This document shows positions 18,628 through 28,556 of a stretch of DNA of 64,000 nt, one piece after another. This DNA is from Actinomyces glycerinitolerans (lineage in GTDB: Bacteria > Actinomycetota > Actinomycetes > Actinomycetales > Actinomycetaceae). Each line of letters starts with the position of its first letter. Position 1 is the first letter of the stretch. The position numbers were made by a program, and so were the translations under genes. Under the pieces are notes generated by a model, which made no database searches, was not told the origin of the DNA, and worked only from the letters and a program-made list of their open reading frames with translations. The stretch covers positions 62,001 through 126,000 of the forward strand of contig NZ_FQTT01000012.1 in the NCBI RefSeq assembly GCF_900098745.1, written 5' to 3'.

Positions 18628-18686
18628 ACCGTTCACGCCAGTCCCGCCCCGATTCGCCGGGGCACACATAACCAGAGGAGGACCCG

Positions 18687-19139
18687 ATGATTTGGCTTTG
18701 GTGGATCGGAGCCGCCCTCGTGCTCGGCGTCATCGAGACGGCGACGGCGGACCTGACCTTCCTCATGCTCGCCGGCGGCGCGCTCGGCGGCGCCCTGGCG
18801 GCCGCCCTGGGCGCCCAGGTGTGGGTACAGGCGATTGTCTTCGCAGTGGTGGCGGCGCTGCTGCTGCTCGCGGTGCGGCCCTGGGCCAAGCGGCACCTGG
18901 CGGCGACCACCCCGCAGATGCGCACCAACGCCGAGGCGCGCATCGGCCGCAGCGCGACCGCCCTGACGGTGATCGATGCGCGCGACGGGCGCATCAACCT
19001 GGACGGCGAGGAGTGGAGCGCCCGCCTGGCCGACACCCCGGAGGCCTACGGCTCCAACACCGCCGCGCACGTCGACCCCGGGGCGGGCGTGCGCGTAGTC
19101 GCCATTGACGGCGCCGTCGCCGTCGTCGTCCCGCAGTAG
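18687..19139 (+). CDS. NfeD-like membrane protein
   Basis: This is a 150-residue NfeD-family protein with two or three N-terminal membrane helices (residues 2-20, 25-45, 46-64) and a C-terminal OB-fold domain (GRSATALTVIDARDGRINLDGEEWSA to VVAIDGAVAVVV). NfeD proteins act with SPFH/stomatin partners in membrane-domain organisation or quality control. The SPFH gene follows directly, the classic pairing. GAGGAGG upstream of the ATG gives a strong ribosome-binding site. Confidence 0.88.
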   Translation: MIWLWWIGAALVLGVIETATADLTFLMLAGGALGGALAAALGAQVWVQAIVFAVVAALLLLAVRPWAKRHLAATTPQMRTNAEARIGRSATALTVIDARDGRINLDGEEWSARLADTPEAYGSNTAAHVDPGAGVRVVAIDGAVAVVVPQ

Positions 19140-19224
19140 CAAGCCACCGAACCCGGCGCAGCCGGTAACGATTTGCCGCATAGGCGCGTAAGCTGCCGCT
19201 CACAACCGACCGAAAGGGCCAACA

Positions 19225-20454
19225 GTGCTAGAGACCGCGATCCTCGTCATCCTTGTACTGATACTGCTGCTGGTGATCGTCGCCCTGTTCCGGGCGGTGC
19301 AGATCGTCCCGCAGTCCTACGCGATCATCGTCGAGCGGCTGGGCAAGTTCCAGGCCGAATACGGCGCCGGCATGCACCTGTTGGTGCCCTTCATCGACCG
19401 GGTGCGCACCACCGTGGACCTGCGCGAGCAGGTGGTCTCCTTCCCGCCGCAGCCGGTGATCACCTCAGACAACCTGGTGGTGTCCATCGACTCGGTCATC
19501 TACTACCAGGTCACCGACCCCAAGCGCGCCACCTACGAGATCGCCAACTACCTGCAGGCCATCGAGCAGCTGACCGTCACCACCCTGCGTAACGTCATCG
19601 GCGCCATGGACCTGGAGCAGACCCTGACCAGCCGCGACCAGATCAACGGCCAGCTGCGCGGCGTCCTGGACCAGGCCACCGGCCGCTGGGGCATCCGCGT
19701 GTCCAACGTGGAGCTGAAGTCCATCGACCCGCCCGCCTCCATCCAGGGCGCCATGGAGCAGCAGATGCGCGCCGAGCGCGACCGCCGCGCCGCCATCCTG
19801 ACCGCGGAGGGCGTCAAGCAGTCCCAGATCCTCACCGCCGAGGGTGACAAGCAGTCCGCGATTCTGCGCGCCGAGGGCCAGGCCCAGTCCGCCATCCTCA
19901 AGGCGCAGGGTGAGTCCCGCGCCATCCTGCAGGTCTTCGACGCCATCCACCGCGGCAACGCCGACCCCAAGCTGCTGGCCTACCAGTACCTGCAGACCCT
20001 CCCGAAGATCGCCAACGGCTCCTCCTCGAAGATGTGGATCGTGCCCACCGAGTTCACCGCTGCGCTGGACGGCATCGCCGGCGCCCTGGGCGGCAAGTCC
20101 GCCGCCGGCGGCCCCGGCTCGGCCGTCTTCACCACCGGCACCGACGACGACGTGAAGGTGGACGTCTCCGGCATGGAGTCCAGCCTGGACATCGCCGGCG
20201 ACCTCGCCGAAACCAGCCTGCAGGCCCCCGAGGAGGCACTCGCCCAGGCCCGCGGTGAGGCCGCCTCCGCCTCCCAGGAGGCCGAGGCCGCAGACACGTC
20301 CGCGCCCGCACAGCAGCCCCCTGCCACCGCCGCCCCCGAGGCCGGAGCGGACCCCGCCACGGCGACACCGCCCACCTCGGGCCGCCACGCCGAGGCGCCG
20401 GCCTCCGACGACGACGTGCCGCCGTCGATTCCGCCGTCGGGCCGGGGCGCGTGA
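19225..20454 (+). CDS. SPFH/Band 7 (stomatin-like) membrane protein
   Basis: This is a 409-residue SPFH protein of the QmcA/paraslipin type. It has an N-terminal membrane helix (residues 4-24) and the SPFH domain (QSYAIIVERLGKFQAEYGAGMHLLVPFID to about residue 180). A helical stretch with near-repeats follows (ILTAEGVKQSQ, ILTAEGDKQSA, ILRAEGQAQSA), then an acidic Ala/Pro-rich C-terminal tail of about 100 residues. It probably oligomerises at the membrane with the NfeD partner encoded upstream. The GTG start follows GAAAGGG. Confidence 0.92.
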   Translation: MLETAILVILVLILLLVIVALFRAVQIVPQSYAIIVERLGKFQAEYGAGMHLLVPFIDRVRTTVDLREQVVSFPPQPVITSDNLVVSIDSVIYYQVTDPKRATYEIANYLQAIEQLTVTTLRNVIGAMDLEQTLTSRDQINGQLRGVLDQATGRWGIRVSNVELKSIDPPASIQGAMEQQMRAERDRRAAILTAEGVKQSQILTAEGDKQSAILRAEGQAQSAILKAQGESRAILQVFDAIHRGNADPKLLAYQYLQTLPKIANGSSSKMWIVPTEFTAALDGIAGALGGKSAAGGPGSAVFTTGTDDDVKVDVSGMESSLDIAGDLAETSLQAPEEALAQARGEAASASQEAEAADTSAPAQQPPATAAPEAGADPATATPPTSGRHAEAPASDDDVPPSIPPSGRGA

Positions 20455-20526
20455 GACGCGCCCCAACCCTGTGCCGACAGTGAAATAGACACATGCCCAT
20501 TGGGCGGCTCGCGGTAGCCTCTCCGA

Positions 20527-22281
20527 GTGCTGCTTAAGACACTTCGTCATTACCTCAAGCCCTATGCGGGCTCCTTGGCGATCGTCTTCTTGCTGAAGAT
20601 CATCGAGACGATCGCCGTTTTATCACTGCCTACCCTCAACGCCGATATCATCAACGACGGCGTGGTCACGGGGGACACGGACAAGATCTGGTCCCTGGGC
20701 GGGCAGATGCTCGCCATCACCGTGGTCCAGGGGGTCGTCGCCGTCATCGGCACCTACCTGTCCTCCAGGGCGGCCATGGGACTCGGACGCGCCATGCGCA
20801 AGGACATCTTCAACCACGTCCAGCGCTTCAACCTGGAGGAGGTGTCCCGCTTCGGCGCGCCCTCCCTGATCACCCGCTCCACCAATGACATTCAGCAGGT
20901 GCAGATGGTGGTGTTCATGGCCAGCACCATGATGTTGATGGCGCCGATCATGCTGGTCGGTGGCACCGTCATGGCGCTGCGCGTGGACGTGCCCCTGTCC
21001 GCCCTGCTGCTGGTGCTGATCCCGCTGCTACTGGTGGTGGTGGGCGTGCTCATGAGCCGCCTGCTGCCGCACTTCCAAGTCATGCAGTCCCGGATCGACC
21101 GGGTGAACCTGGTGATGCGCGAGCAGATCCAGGGCGTGCGCGTCATCCGGGCCTTCGTGCGGCAGAAGGAACGCGGCCAGGTGTTCACCGAGGCCAACGA
21201 CTCCTTGACGCGTACCTCGATGAGTATCGGCCGCCTGTTCGCCATCCTGATGCCGTCGGTGACCGTCATCATGAACCTCGCCTCCATTGGCGTGATGTGG
21301 TTCGGCGGGCTGCGCATCAACGACGGGCAGATGGAGGTCGGCGACCTGACCGCCTTCCTGAACTACATCATGCAGATCCTCTTCTCCGTCATGATCGCCG
21401 TCATGCTGGTGACGATCCTGCCGCGCGCCCAGGTGGCCGCGGGCCGCTTCCAGGAGGTCATGGCCGTGGATCCCGCCATCAAGGCGCCCGCCGAACCGGC
21501 GCACCTGCCCGCCCCCGGCGGCGCCGCAGGCACCCGGGGCCGCCGCGTGAAGTTGGACAACGTCACCTTTCGCTACCCGGGTGCGGACTCCCGCGTGCTG
21601 GCCGACATCAACATCGACATGGCCCCGGGCACCACCACCGCCTTCATCGGCTCCACCGGATCCGGCAAGACCACCCTCGCGAACCTGCTGCCGCGCCTGC
21701 TGGACGTGACCGAGGGGTCGGTGAGCGTTGACGGCGTCGATGTGCGCGACCTGGACCCGCACGAACTGCGTGAGAACGTCGCCACCGTCCCCCAGAAGGC
21801 CTACCTGTTCTCCGGCACCATCCGCTCCACGCTGCAGCACGGCCGGCAGGACGCCACTGACGCCGAGCTGTGGCAGGCCCTTGAGGCCGCCCAGGCGGCC
21901 GGCTTCGTGCAGGCCCTCGACGACGGGCTCGACCACGAGGTCGACCAGGGGGGCGTCAACTTCTCCGGCGGCCAGCGTCAACGGCTCGCCATCGCCCGCG
22001 CCCTGGTGCGCCGGGCCGGCGTGTACGTCTTCGACGACTCCTTCTCCGCCCTCGACTACGCCACCGACGCCCGCCTGCGCGCCGGGCTGCCGCAGGCCAC
22101 CGGCGGGGCGACCATCGTGGTCGTCGCCCAGCGCGTCGCCTCGGTGCGCAACGCGGACCAGATCGTGGTCCTCGACGAGGGCCACGTGGTCGGAATCGGC
22201 ACCCACAACGAACTCATGGACACCTGCCCCACCTACGCAGAGATCGTCCTGTCCCAGATCAGCGCCGAGGAGGCCGCATGA
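20527..22281 (+). CDS. heterodimeric ABC exporter, subunit 1 (degenerate site)
   Basis: This is a type IV ABC exporter half-transporter of 584 residues: six membrane helices, then a nucleotide-binding domain. Walker A is STGSGKTT near residue 375 and the signature is FSGGQRQR. Walker B ends in Asp (VYVFDDSFSALD) instead of the catalytic Glu, and the H-loop His is replaced by Gln (VVVAQRVASV). This pattern marks the non-hydrolysing half of heterodimers such as TM287/288 or LmrCD. Its partner overlaps it by 4 bp. The exported substrate (drug, lipid or peptide) cannot be told from the sequence. Confidence 0.92.
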   Translation: MLLKTLRHYLKPYAGSLAIVFLLKIIETIAVLSLPTLNADIINDGVVTGDTDKIWSLGGQMLAITVVQGVVAVIGTYLSSRAAMGLGRAMRKDIFNHVQRFNLEEVSRFGAPSLITRSTNDIQQVQMVVFMASTMMLMAPIMLVGGTVMALRVDVPLSALLLVLIPLLLVVVGVLMSRLLPHFQVMQSRIDRVNLVMREQIQGVRVIRAFVRQKERGQVFTEANDSLTRTSMSIGRLFAILMPSVTVIMNLASIGVMWFGGLRINDGQMEVGDLTAFLNYIMQILFSVMIAVMLVTILPRAQVAAGRFQEVMAVDPAIKAPAEPAHLPAPGGAAGTRGRRVKLDNVTFRYPGADSRVLADINIDMAPGTTTAFIGSTGSGKTTLANLLPRLLDVTEGSVSVDGVDVRDLDPHELRENVATVPQKAYLFSGTIRSTLQHGRQDATDAELWQALEAAQAAGFVQALDDGLDHEVDQGGVNFSGGQRQRLAIARALVRRAGVYVFDDSFSALDYATDARLRAGLPQATGGATIVVVAQRVASVRNADQIVVLDEGHVVGIGTHNELMDTCPTYAEIVLSQISAEEAA

Positions 22282-24269
22282 GCCACGGACCCGGGCCCCG
22301 GCGGGCCCCCAACCAGAAGGCGAAGAACTTCCGCGGCACCTGGCGGCGCCTGCTGCACGAGCTGCGCCCCGAGCGGCTGCGCATCGGCGCCGTCATAGTG
22401 CTGACCGCGGGGGCGGTGGTGCTGAATGTGGCCGCCCCCAAGGTCGTCGCCCGCGCCACAAACGTCATCTTCGAAGGCGTGCTGGGCAAACTCCTGGCCA
22501 ACTTCGGGCTGCCCGACGGGCTGTCCGGAGATGAACTGGCGCAGGCGCTGCGAAGCGCCGGCCAGGACACCTACGCGGACATGCTCTCCGCCTACGACGT
22601 GGTCGTCGGCCAGGGCCTGGACACCCACGCCCTGATGGTGATTCTGCTGCAGACCCTCTCCCTGTACGTGCTTTCGGCCCTGTTCCTGTGGCTGCAGGGC
22701 CACATCCTGGCCGGCGTCATCCAGCGCACCGGCCAGCGCATGCGCGCCGAGGTCGCCACCAAGCTGGACCGGGTGCCGCTGTCCTACATCGACCACGGCT
22801 CCCGCGGCGACATGCTCTCCCGCGTCACCAACGACGTCGACAACATCACCCAGACCCTGCAGCAGACCCTCTCACAGGCGCTGAACTCGATCATCACCGT
22901 GATCGGCGTGTTCGCCATGATGCTCACGGTCTCCGTGCAGCTGTCCCTGATCTCCCTGGCCACGCTGCCGGTGGCGCTGATCATCACGCTGCTGATCGCC
23001 TCTCGCGCCCAGCCGCACTTCACCGAGCAGTGGGACGCCACCGGTGACGTGTCCGGCGTCGTCGAGGAGGCCTTCACCGGCCACGAGGCGGTTGCCCTGT
23101 TCAACTCCGAGGAGACCTTCAACGCCCTGTTCGAGAAGGAGAACAACCGCCTGTACAACGGCTCCTACAAGGCGCAGTGGATCTCCGGCACCATTCAGCC
23201 GGCGATGCGCGTGGTCTCCAACCTGAACTTCGTGATCATCGCGGTGATCGGCGGTGTCAAGATCACCAACGGCCAGATGACCCTGGGCGACGTGCAGGCC
23301 TTCATCCAGTACTCCCAGCAGTTCACCCAGCCCATCACCCAGCTGGCCTCCATGGCCAACCTGCTGCAGTCCGGCGCCGCCAGTGCCGAGCGGCTGTTCG
23401 AGATCATGGACGCCCCCGAGGAGGACGACACCGCCACCCGCGCCCTGCCGGAGCGAGTGGCCGGCCGCGTCGTCTTCGACCACGTGAAGTTCTCCTACAG
23501 CCCGGACACGGAACTGATCACCGACCTGAACCTGACGGTGGAGCCCGGACAGACCGTCGCCATCGTCGGCCCCACCGGCGCCGGGAAGACCACCCTGGTG
23601 AACCTGCTGCTGCGCTTCTACGACCCGCAGGACGGTGCGATCACGCTCGACGGCGTGGACACCCGCGACCTCGCCCGCAACGAACTGCGCGAGCAGATCG
23701 GCATGGTGCTGCAGGACACCTGGCTGTTCGAGGGCACCATCGGGGAGAACATCGCCTTCGGCGCCTCCCACGCCACCCCCGAGCAGGTGCGCGCGGCCGC
23801 CCGGGCCGCCAGCGTCGACCACATTGTGCGCTCCCTACCCGACGGTTACGACACGATCATCGACGACTCGGGGGCGGGCGTGTCCGCCGGTGAGAAGCAG
23901 CTGATCACCATCGCCCGCGCCTTCCTCGCCGACCGGCAGATCCTGGTGCTGGACGAGGCCACCTCCTCGGTGGACACCCGCACCGAGCTGCTGGTTCAGA
24001 AGGCCATGGTCGGACTGCGGCAGGGACGCACCAGCTTCGTAATCGCCCACCGCCTGTCCACTATCCGCGACGCCGACACCATCCTGGTCATGCAGCACGG
24101 CGACATCGTCGAGCAGGGCAACCACGAGACCCTCATGGCCGCCCAGGGCGCCTACTACGAGCTTTACCAGAGCCAGTTCGCCGGTCCGGAGGGGGAGGAC
24201 GAGCCCGCGGTTCAGGTCGACCCGCTGCTGGCCGCAGTGGGCCGGGACCCCCGGGGCAACCGCCTGTGA
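22278..24269 (+). CDS. heterodimeric ABC exporter, subunit 2 (catalytic)
   Basis: This is the second half-transporter, with 663 residues. The membrane domain includes an extended segment between the first helices (residues about 60-115). The nucleotide-binding domain has Walker A GPTGAGKTT near residue 430, Walker B with an intact Glu (ILVLDEATSSVD) and an intact H-loop (IAHRLSTI). Its signature is the noncanonical VSAGEKQ. Combined with subunit 1, this gives one consensus and one degenerate ATP site. The ATG overlaps the upstream stop, and the 3' end overlaps the methyltransferase gene. Confidence 0.93.
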   Translation: MSHGPGPRRAPNQKAKNFRGTWRRLLHELRPERLRIGAVIVLTAGAVVLNVAAPKVVARATNVIFEGVLGKLLANFGLPDGLSGDELAQALRSAGQDTYADMLSAYDVVVGQGLDTHALMVILLQTLSLYVLSALFLWLQGHILAGVIQRTGQRMRAEVATKLDRVPLSYIDHGSRGDMLSRVTNDVDNITQTLQQTLSQALNSIITVIGVFAMMLTVSVQLSLISLATLPVALIITLLIASRAQPHFTEQWDATGDVSGVVEEAFTGHEAVALFNSEETFNALFEKENNRLYNGSYKAQWISGTIQPAMRVVSNLNFVIIAVIGGVKITNGQMTLGDVQAFIQYSQQFTQPITQLASMANLLQSGAASAERLFEIMDAPEEDDTATRALPERVAGRVVFDHVKFSYSPDTELITDLNLTVEPGQTVAIVGPTGAGKTTLVNLLLRFYDPQDGAITLDGVDTRDLARNELREQIGMVLQDTWLFEGTIGENIAFGASHATPEQVRAAARAASVDHIVRSLPDGYDTIIDDSGAGVSAGEKQLITIARAFLADRQILVLDEATSSVDTRTELLVQKAMVGLRQGRTSFVIAHRLSTIRDADTILVMQHGDIVEQGNHETLMAAQGAYYELYQSQFAGPEGEDEPAVQVDPLLAAVGRDPRGNRL

Positions 24270-25132
24270 TCATCCCGCTTGAGACCCTCGACGACGTCGC
24301 CGACCCCCGTCTGGCCGACTACACGCGCCTGACCGACGTGGCGCTGCGGCGTCGCCTGGAGACCGAGCGCGGCCTGTACATGGCCGAGTCCACCAAGGTC
24401 ATCACCCGGGCCGTGGCCGCCGGGCACGCACCTCGCTCCTTCCTGATGGCGCCGCGTCACTGGGAGCAGATGCGCCCGGTGATCGCCGCCGCCAGCGGCT
24501 GCGATGGACGCGACGACGGCGGCCGGGTCCCCGTGTTCATCGCCCCGGAGGAACTGCTGGAGACCCTGACCGGCTTCCACCTGCACCGGGGCGCGCTGGC
24601 GGCCATGAACCGCCCCGCACTGACCGGCGTCACCGAGCTGCTGGCCCGGGCGCGCGGCGGGGCCGGGGCGCGGCGCATCGCCATCCTGGAGGACCTGGTC
24701 GACCACACCAATGTGGGGGCCGTCTTCCGCAGCGCCGCCGCGCTCGGTATTGACGCCGTGCTGGTCACCCCGCACTGCGCCGACCCGCTGTACCGGCGCA
24801 GTGTGCGGGTGTCCATGGGTACCGTCTTCCAGGTGCCCTGGACGCGCATCGACCGCTGGCCCGCCCTGGACGAACTCCACGTGGGCGGCTGGACGGTGGC
24901 GGCCCTGGCCCTGGCCGACGACTCGGTCGGCCTGGACGACTTCGCCGCCTCGCCGGCCTGCACCGACCCGGAGGGGAGGGTGGCCGTGGTGCTGGGCACC
25001 GAAGGAGACGGGTTGGGACGGCGCACCATCACCGCCGCCGACGCGGTGGTGCGCATACCCATGGCCGGGGGAGTGGACTCCCTGAACGTGGCCGCGGCCG
25101 CCGCGGTCGCCTTCTGGGCACTGCGGGCGTAG
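24266..25132 (+). CDS. SpoU/TrmH family RNA 2'-O-methyltransferase
   Basis: This is a SPOUT-fold methyltransferase of 288 residues. The N-terminal substrate-binding domain (LYMAESTKVITRA) precedes the three SpoU motifs: EDLVDHTNVGAVFRSAAALG (motif 1), VAVVLGTEGDGLG (motif 2) and IPMAGGVDSLNVAAAAAVAFW (motif 3). It most likely methylates rRNA; the target nucleotide is unknown. The GTG start overlaps the stop of the ABC exporter gene, so it is coupled to that operon. A strong hairpin follows. Confidence 0.9.
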   Translation: MIIPLETLDDVADPRLADYTRLTDVALRRRLETERGLYMAESTKVITRAVAAGHAPRSFLMAPRHWEQMRPVIAAASGCDGRDDGGRVPVFIAPEELLETLTGFHLHRGALAAMNRPALTGVTELLARARGGAGARRIAILEDLVDHTNVGAVFRSAAALGIDAVLVTPHCADPLYRRSVRVSMGTVFQVPWTRIDRWPALDELHVGGWTVAALALADDSVGLDDFAASPACTDPEGRVAVVLGTEGDGLGRRTITAADAVVRIPMAGGVDSLNVAAAAAVAFWALRA

Positions 25133-25188
25133 TTCGTTCCGACCAGGGGACGCGGCCGGTTATCCGGGCCCGGAAGCCGTATTGACGC

Positions 25189-25246
25189 GACAAAGGCGCC
25201 GGTGGCCGACACCCCGCAACGGGGTGCCGGCCACCGGCGCCTTGTC
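25189..25246. terminator. bidirectional terminator, long hairpin
   Basis: A very long near-perfect stem runs from GACAAAGGCGCC (25189) to GGCGCCTTGTC (ending 25246) with a short CAA loop. It lies between the convergent methyltransferase and PTS genes and has short A and T runs at its ends, so it can terminate in both directions. Confidence 0.8.
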
Positions 25247-25284
25247 TCACCGGCCGACGCGTCGTCGACCGGGTGAGGTGCGGA

Positions 25285-27348
25285 TCAGGCGGTGAGCCGC
25301 AGCAGCGGGTCGCCCGGGGCGACCTCGCCGGAGGCGATCGCCTCCACGGAGGTGAAGGCCGCCGTGTTGGTGATCAGAATCGGGGTGGTCAGCGGGTGCC
25401 CTGCCTGCTCAACGGCGGCCCGGTCCACGCGCACCAGCTCCTGGCCCGCCTCGACGCGGTCGCCCTGCTTGACCAGGACTTCGAAGCCCTTGCCCTCCAT
25501 CTCGACCGTGTCCAGGCCGACGTGGATGAGCAGCTCCACGCCCGAGTCCAGGTTGATACCGTAGGCGTGCCCGGACTCCGGCGCCACCACCACGGTGCCG
25601 GCCGCCGGGGCGGTCACCACGATCTGCTGTTCGGAGGGCTCGATGCCGACACCCTGGCCGACGGCGCCACCGGCGAACACCGGGTCGGCGACCTCGGCGA
25701 GCGGCACCACGGTGCCGCGCACGGGGGAGACGAGCTCGGTGACCGCGCCCTCAACCAGTGCCGGCTTGGGCTGCGCGGCCTGGGCCTTGGCAGCCTCCTC
25801 CAGCGCCAAGTCGGCGGCGGTCTCCTCCGGGGAGGCCTCCACGTAGCCGTCCGCGGCGGCCGCCGCGCGGGCCTCCGCCTTCTCCTCCTCCGTGCGGTAG
25901 TCGGAGATGAACAGGATGATGAAGGAGGTGAAGAAGGCCGCCGCAATGGCGATGGCGTACAGGGCCATGGGGGAGAAGACCGGAATGGTCAGCAGCGAGG
26001 TGAAGGCGAAGGTTGTGGCGTCCACGCCGCCACCGATGCCCACGATCAGACCACCCACGGCGCAGCCGACCAGCATGCGCGGGTAGATGCGCTTGAAGCG
26101 CAGGTGAATTCCGTACAGGCTCGGCTCGGAGATGCCGCCGAACAGGCCGGCCACCAGCGCACCGAAGGCCGTCTGGCGCATTTCGTTGTCCTTCTCCCGG
26201 ATGGAGATGGCCAGCACCGCCGCGGTGGCGCCGAAGCAGGCGAAGTTCCAAGCGCCCATGGGGCCCTGAATGAAGTCGGTGTGGTTTGTCGCATCCGAGG
26301 CGATGTTGGCCAGCATGATGGCGTTGAGCGGCCAGTGCAGGCCCAACGGCACCAGGAACGGATACAACAGCGGAATGATGATCGCGAAGACGATCGGGGC
26401 GGTGGTGTTCAGCCAAGACAGGCCAGTTCCCAGGGCCGTGCCGACCCAGATGCCGATGGGGCCGAGGAGGAAGGCCGTGATCGGCATCATGATCACGAAG
26501 GACAGGAAGGGCACGAACACCATCTGCAGGTTCGGGGAGATGATCCGGGTCAGCCCCTTGTACAGCGGTGCCAGGAGCGCCACCATGATCAGAGGCGTGA
26601 ACACCTGGCCGCCGTAGTCGTTCAACTGCATGGGCAGCCCGAACACGGTGGCGGTGCAGAAGTCCCGGTCGAGGAGAGCGTTGTGGGTGCAGACCACGTC
26701 GGTCGTCTTGGCGAGGTCGCTCATGTCGATGTAGTTCGGCGTAATGAGCGCCGCCATGACGGCCGTGCCCACCCACGGGTCGATCCGCAGCTTCTTGGAG
26801 GCGTTGTAGGCCACCATGATCGGCAGGAAGTAGAACACCGAGCGGTACATGGCGTCGATGAAGGCCAGCCAGGCCGGCTTGACTGTGGCGTGGGTGTCGA
26901 TGAGCCCGAAGGCTTCGGCCATGGCCTCGCCGGCGATGATCAGCGAGGTGCCCAGCAGCACCGGCAGCAGTGGCCGGAAGGAGTCGGACAGGTACTCGAA
27001 GAACGCGTCCACGAACGCGTTCTTGCCGCGCGCCTTTGCGCGGGCGGCGGCCTTGACGTCGGCGTTCGACTGTGCCGTCTTGGCGCCGCCGCTCTTCATG
27101 GCGGGCAGATTCATGATGTCGTCGTACACGCTCTGGACGGCACCGCCGATGACGATCTGGTAGCGGTCGCCTGCCTGCGGGACCGCACCCATCACGCCGG
27201 GGATCTTCTCCACCGTGGCCTTGTCGACCACGGAGGCGTCCTGGAGCTCAAAGCGCAGTCGCGTTGCGCAGTGGGTGAGGTTGACGATGTTCTCGGGGCC
27301 ACCCACGGCCTCGAGAATCGCTTCTGGAGCGGATGTGGTTGTTGCCAT
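25285..27348 (-). CDS. PTS beta-glucoside/sucrose-type transporter, EIIBCA
   Basis: This is a single-chain PTS permease of 687 residues in the order IIB-IIC-IIA, as in BglF. The IIB phosphorylation site is Cys27 (LTHCATRLRF). The IIC part (residues about 110-465) has ten or so membrane segments and the conserved GGISEPSLYGIHLRF. The IIA phospho-His is near residue 605 (LLIHVGLDTV). It imports and phosphorylates a glucoside, sucrose or trehalose; which one cannot be settled here, since no hydrolase or antiterminator gene is adjacent. ATG 27348 is preferred, with AAGGTG upstream. Confidence 0.88.
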   Translation of the reverse strand: MATTTSAPEAILEAVGGPENIVNLTHCATRLRFELQDASVVDKATVEKIPGVMGAVPQAGDRYQIVIGGAVQSVYDDIMNLPAMKSGGAKTAQSNADVKAAARAKARGKNAFVDAFFEYLSDSFRPLLPVLLGTSLIIAGEAMAEAFGLIDTHATVKPAWLAFIDAMYRSVFYFLPIMVAYNASKKLRIDPWVGTAVMAALITPNYIDMSDLAKTTDVVCTHNALLDRDFCTATVFGLPMQLNDYGGQVFTPLIMVALLAPLYKGLTRIISPNLQMVFVPFLSFVIMMPITAFLLGPIGIWVGTALGTGLSWLNTTAPIVFAIIIPLLYPFLVPLGLHWPLNAIMLANIASDATNHTDFIQGPMGAWNFACFGATAAVLAISIREKDNEMRQTAFGALVAGLFGGISEPSLYGIHLRFKRIYPRMLVGCAVGGLIVGIGGGVDATTFAFTSLLTIPVFSPMALYAIAIAAAFFTSFIILFISDYRTEEEKAEARAAAAADGYVEASPEETAADLALEEAAKAQAAQPKPALVEGAVTELVSPVRGTVVPLAEVADPVFAGGAVGQGVGIEPSEQQIVVTAPAAGTVVVAPESGHAYGINLDSGVELLIHVGLDTVEMEGKGFEVLVKQGDRVEAGQELVRVDRAAVEQAGHPLTTPILITNTAAFTSVEAIASGEVAPGDPLLRLTA

Positions 27349-27709
27349 GTTCACCTTAACCGTCGGCCGTCGGCCGCACCCCAAGGGGGGTCGACGGGCT
27401 GGGTGGAGGGGCCCGGATGCATAGGGCCCTGCATGTCAGAGTAACGCCCCTGAAGGTGACCTGGGGCATATTTCCTTGCCCGACCGCGCGTCGCTGGGCG
27501 ACACGCCGCATTCCGCTGATGAGCGGCTTGCGAGCTCCTGACCGCCTGCTGGTGACGGCCCGAGAACTCACCGAAGTCCACCGGTGCGCTTCGCGACACC
27601 CTGCGCGAATCGCATTCACAGGTGCTCGGCGTCGAACCCCGGAGCAGGCACAGGCTGGAACTCGACGGCGACGACGCCGTCGCAGCATCCCAAGCCGAGG
27701 AGACTCATC
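27349..27709. other. intergenic region with divergent promoters
   Basis: This 361-bp gap separates the divergent PTS gene and the next hypothetical gene, so it should hold both promoters. I saw no convincing antiterminator target, operator palindrome or small gene in it. Confidence 0.4.
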
Positions 27710-28456
27710 ATGACCCCGCTCTCATCCACCCCGATCAACGCTCCCATCACGGTCGAGGCACCGCCGTCGCCGCGTCGCACGGCGCCGCCCACAAGTGAGA
27801 GGGACCAGGACCCTGGTCTGTACGGGCCGCGCGGCTGGACGGTGCGCGCCGGCGTATGGCACGCCCTGGCCGACTGTCGCGACGAGTTGCGCTCCACCGT
27901 GATCCCCGCCCAGTTCGGCTTCGCGCCCGCCGGGCTCATCGGTGCCGACGGCACCCCGGAGGACGACTACACGCCCTTCCACGATATGGGGCCGCGCACC
28001 GCCCGGCGGCTACTGGACATACTTCCCGCCGAGCAGCTCGGCGACCGGCAGAACCTCGGCCCCACCCTGGGCTCTCTGCTGCGCGCCTGTGTGCGCGCCG
28101 ACGGGCGGGTACGCCTGTCCGGCTACGGCATCGGCCCGCAGCGAAAGGACGAGCGCGTCAGCGTGGAGGGGCTGTGGATCGCCGACCCCGACCTGCTCGA
28201 CGCTCTCTTCGAGGTGATCGCAGGCATAGATGATGACGGCGACGAGTATGACGATGACGAGTACTGGGCCTGTGAGGACCGCGACCCCGACGACGTCGAA
28301 GAGCTCGAGGCGCTGGTCGCCCTGGGGCTGCGGGAGGTGTGGCGCTGCGTGGCCGAGCGCTACCAGCTGGACGCTCACGCCGGCCCCGATGAGCTCAAGC
28401 CCCTGCGCCGCCACTGGACCCATGGGCCGGTCGGCACCTGGCTGTGGTGGGACTGA
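27710..28456 (+). CDS. hypothetical protein
   Basis: I do not recognise this 248-residue protein. ATG 27710 is supported by GAGGAG at 27697-27702. The first 40 residues are low-complexity, rich in Pro, Thr and Ser. The rest is acidic and soluble-looking, with a Trp-rich tail (THGPVGTWLWWD) and an Asp/Glu/Tyr cluster near residues 178-195 (DDDGDEYDDDEYWACEDRDPDD). There is no signal peptide or membrane helix. Its composition and long open frame support a real gene. It lies between the PTS gene and the ABC-F gene, with no sign of shared function. Confidence 0.6.
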   Translation: MTPLSSTPINAPITVEAPPSPRRTAPPTSERDQDPGLYGPRGWTVRAGVWHALADCRDELRSTVIPAQFGFAPAGLIGADGTPEDDYTPFHDMGPRTARRLLDILPAEQLGDRQNLGPTLGSLLRACVRADGRVRLSGYGIGPQRKDERVSVEGLWIADPDLLDALFEVIAGIDDDGDEYDDDEYWACEDRDPDDVEELEALVALGLREVWRCVAERYQLDAHAGPDELKPLRRHWTHGPVGTWLWWD

Positions 28457-28556
28457 CCCGCCCGGTGCACCGGGCGACCGCCTCCCGGCGATGTGATGGA
28501 CAACCGGGTCGGCCGCCGTGCTCCCAGGGGCGGGCGGCCACCCGGATACCCGTAGC

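Noticed and set aside
25273-27444. 723-codon plus-strand open frame opposite the PTS gene
   Set aside because: Its His/Arg/Gly-rich translation is typical of an antisense frame. The minus-strand PTS protein explains the region fully.
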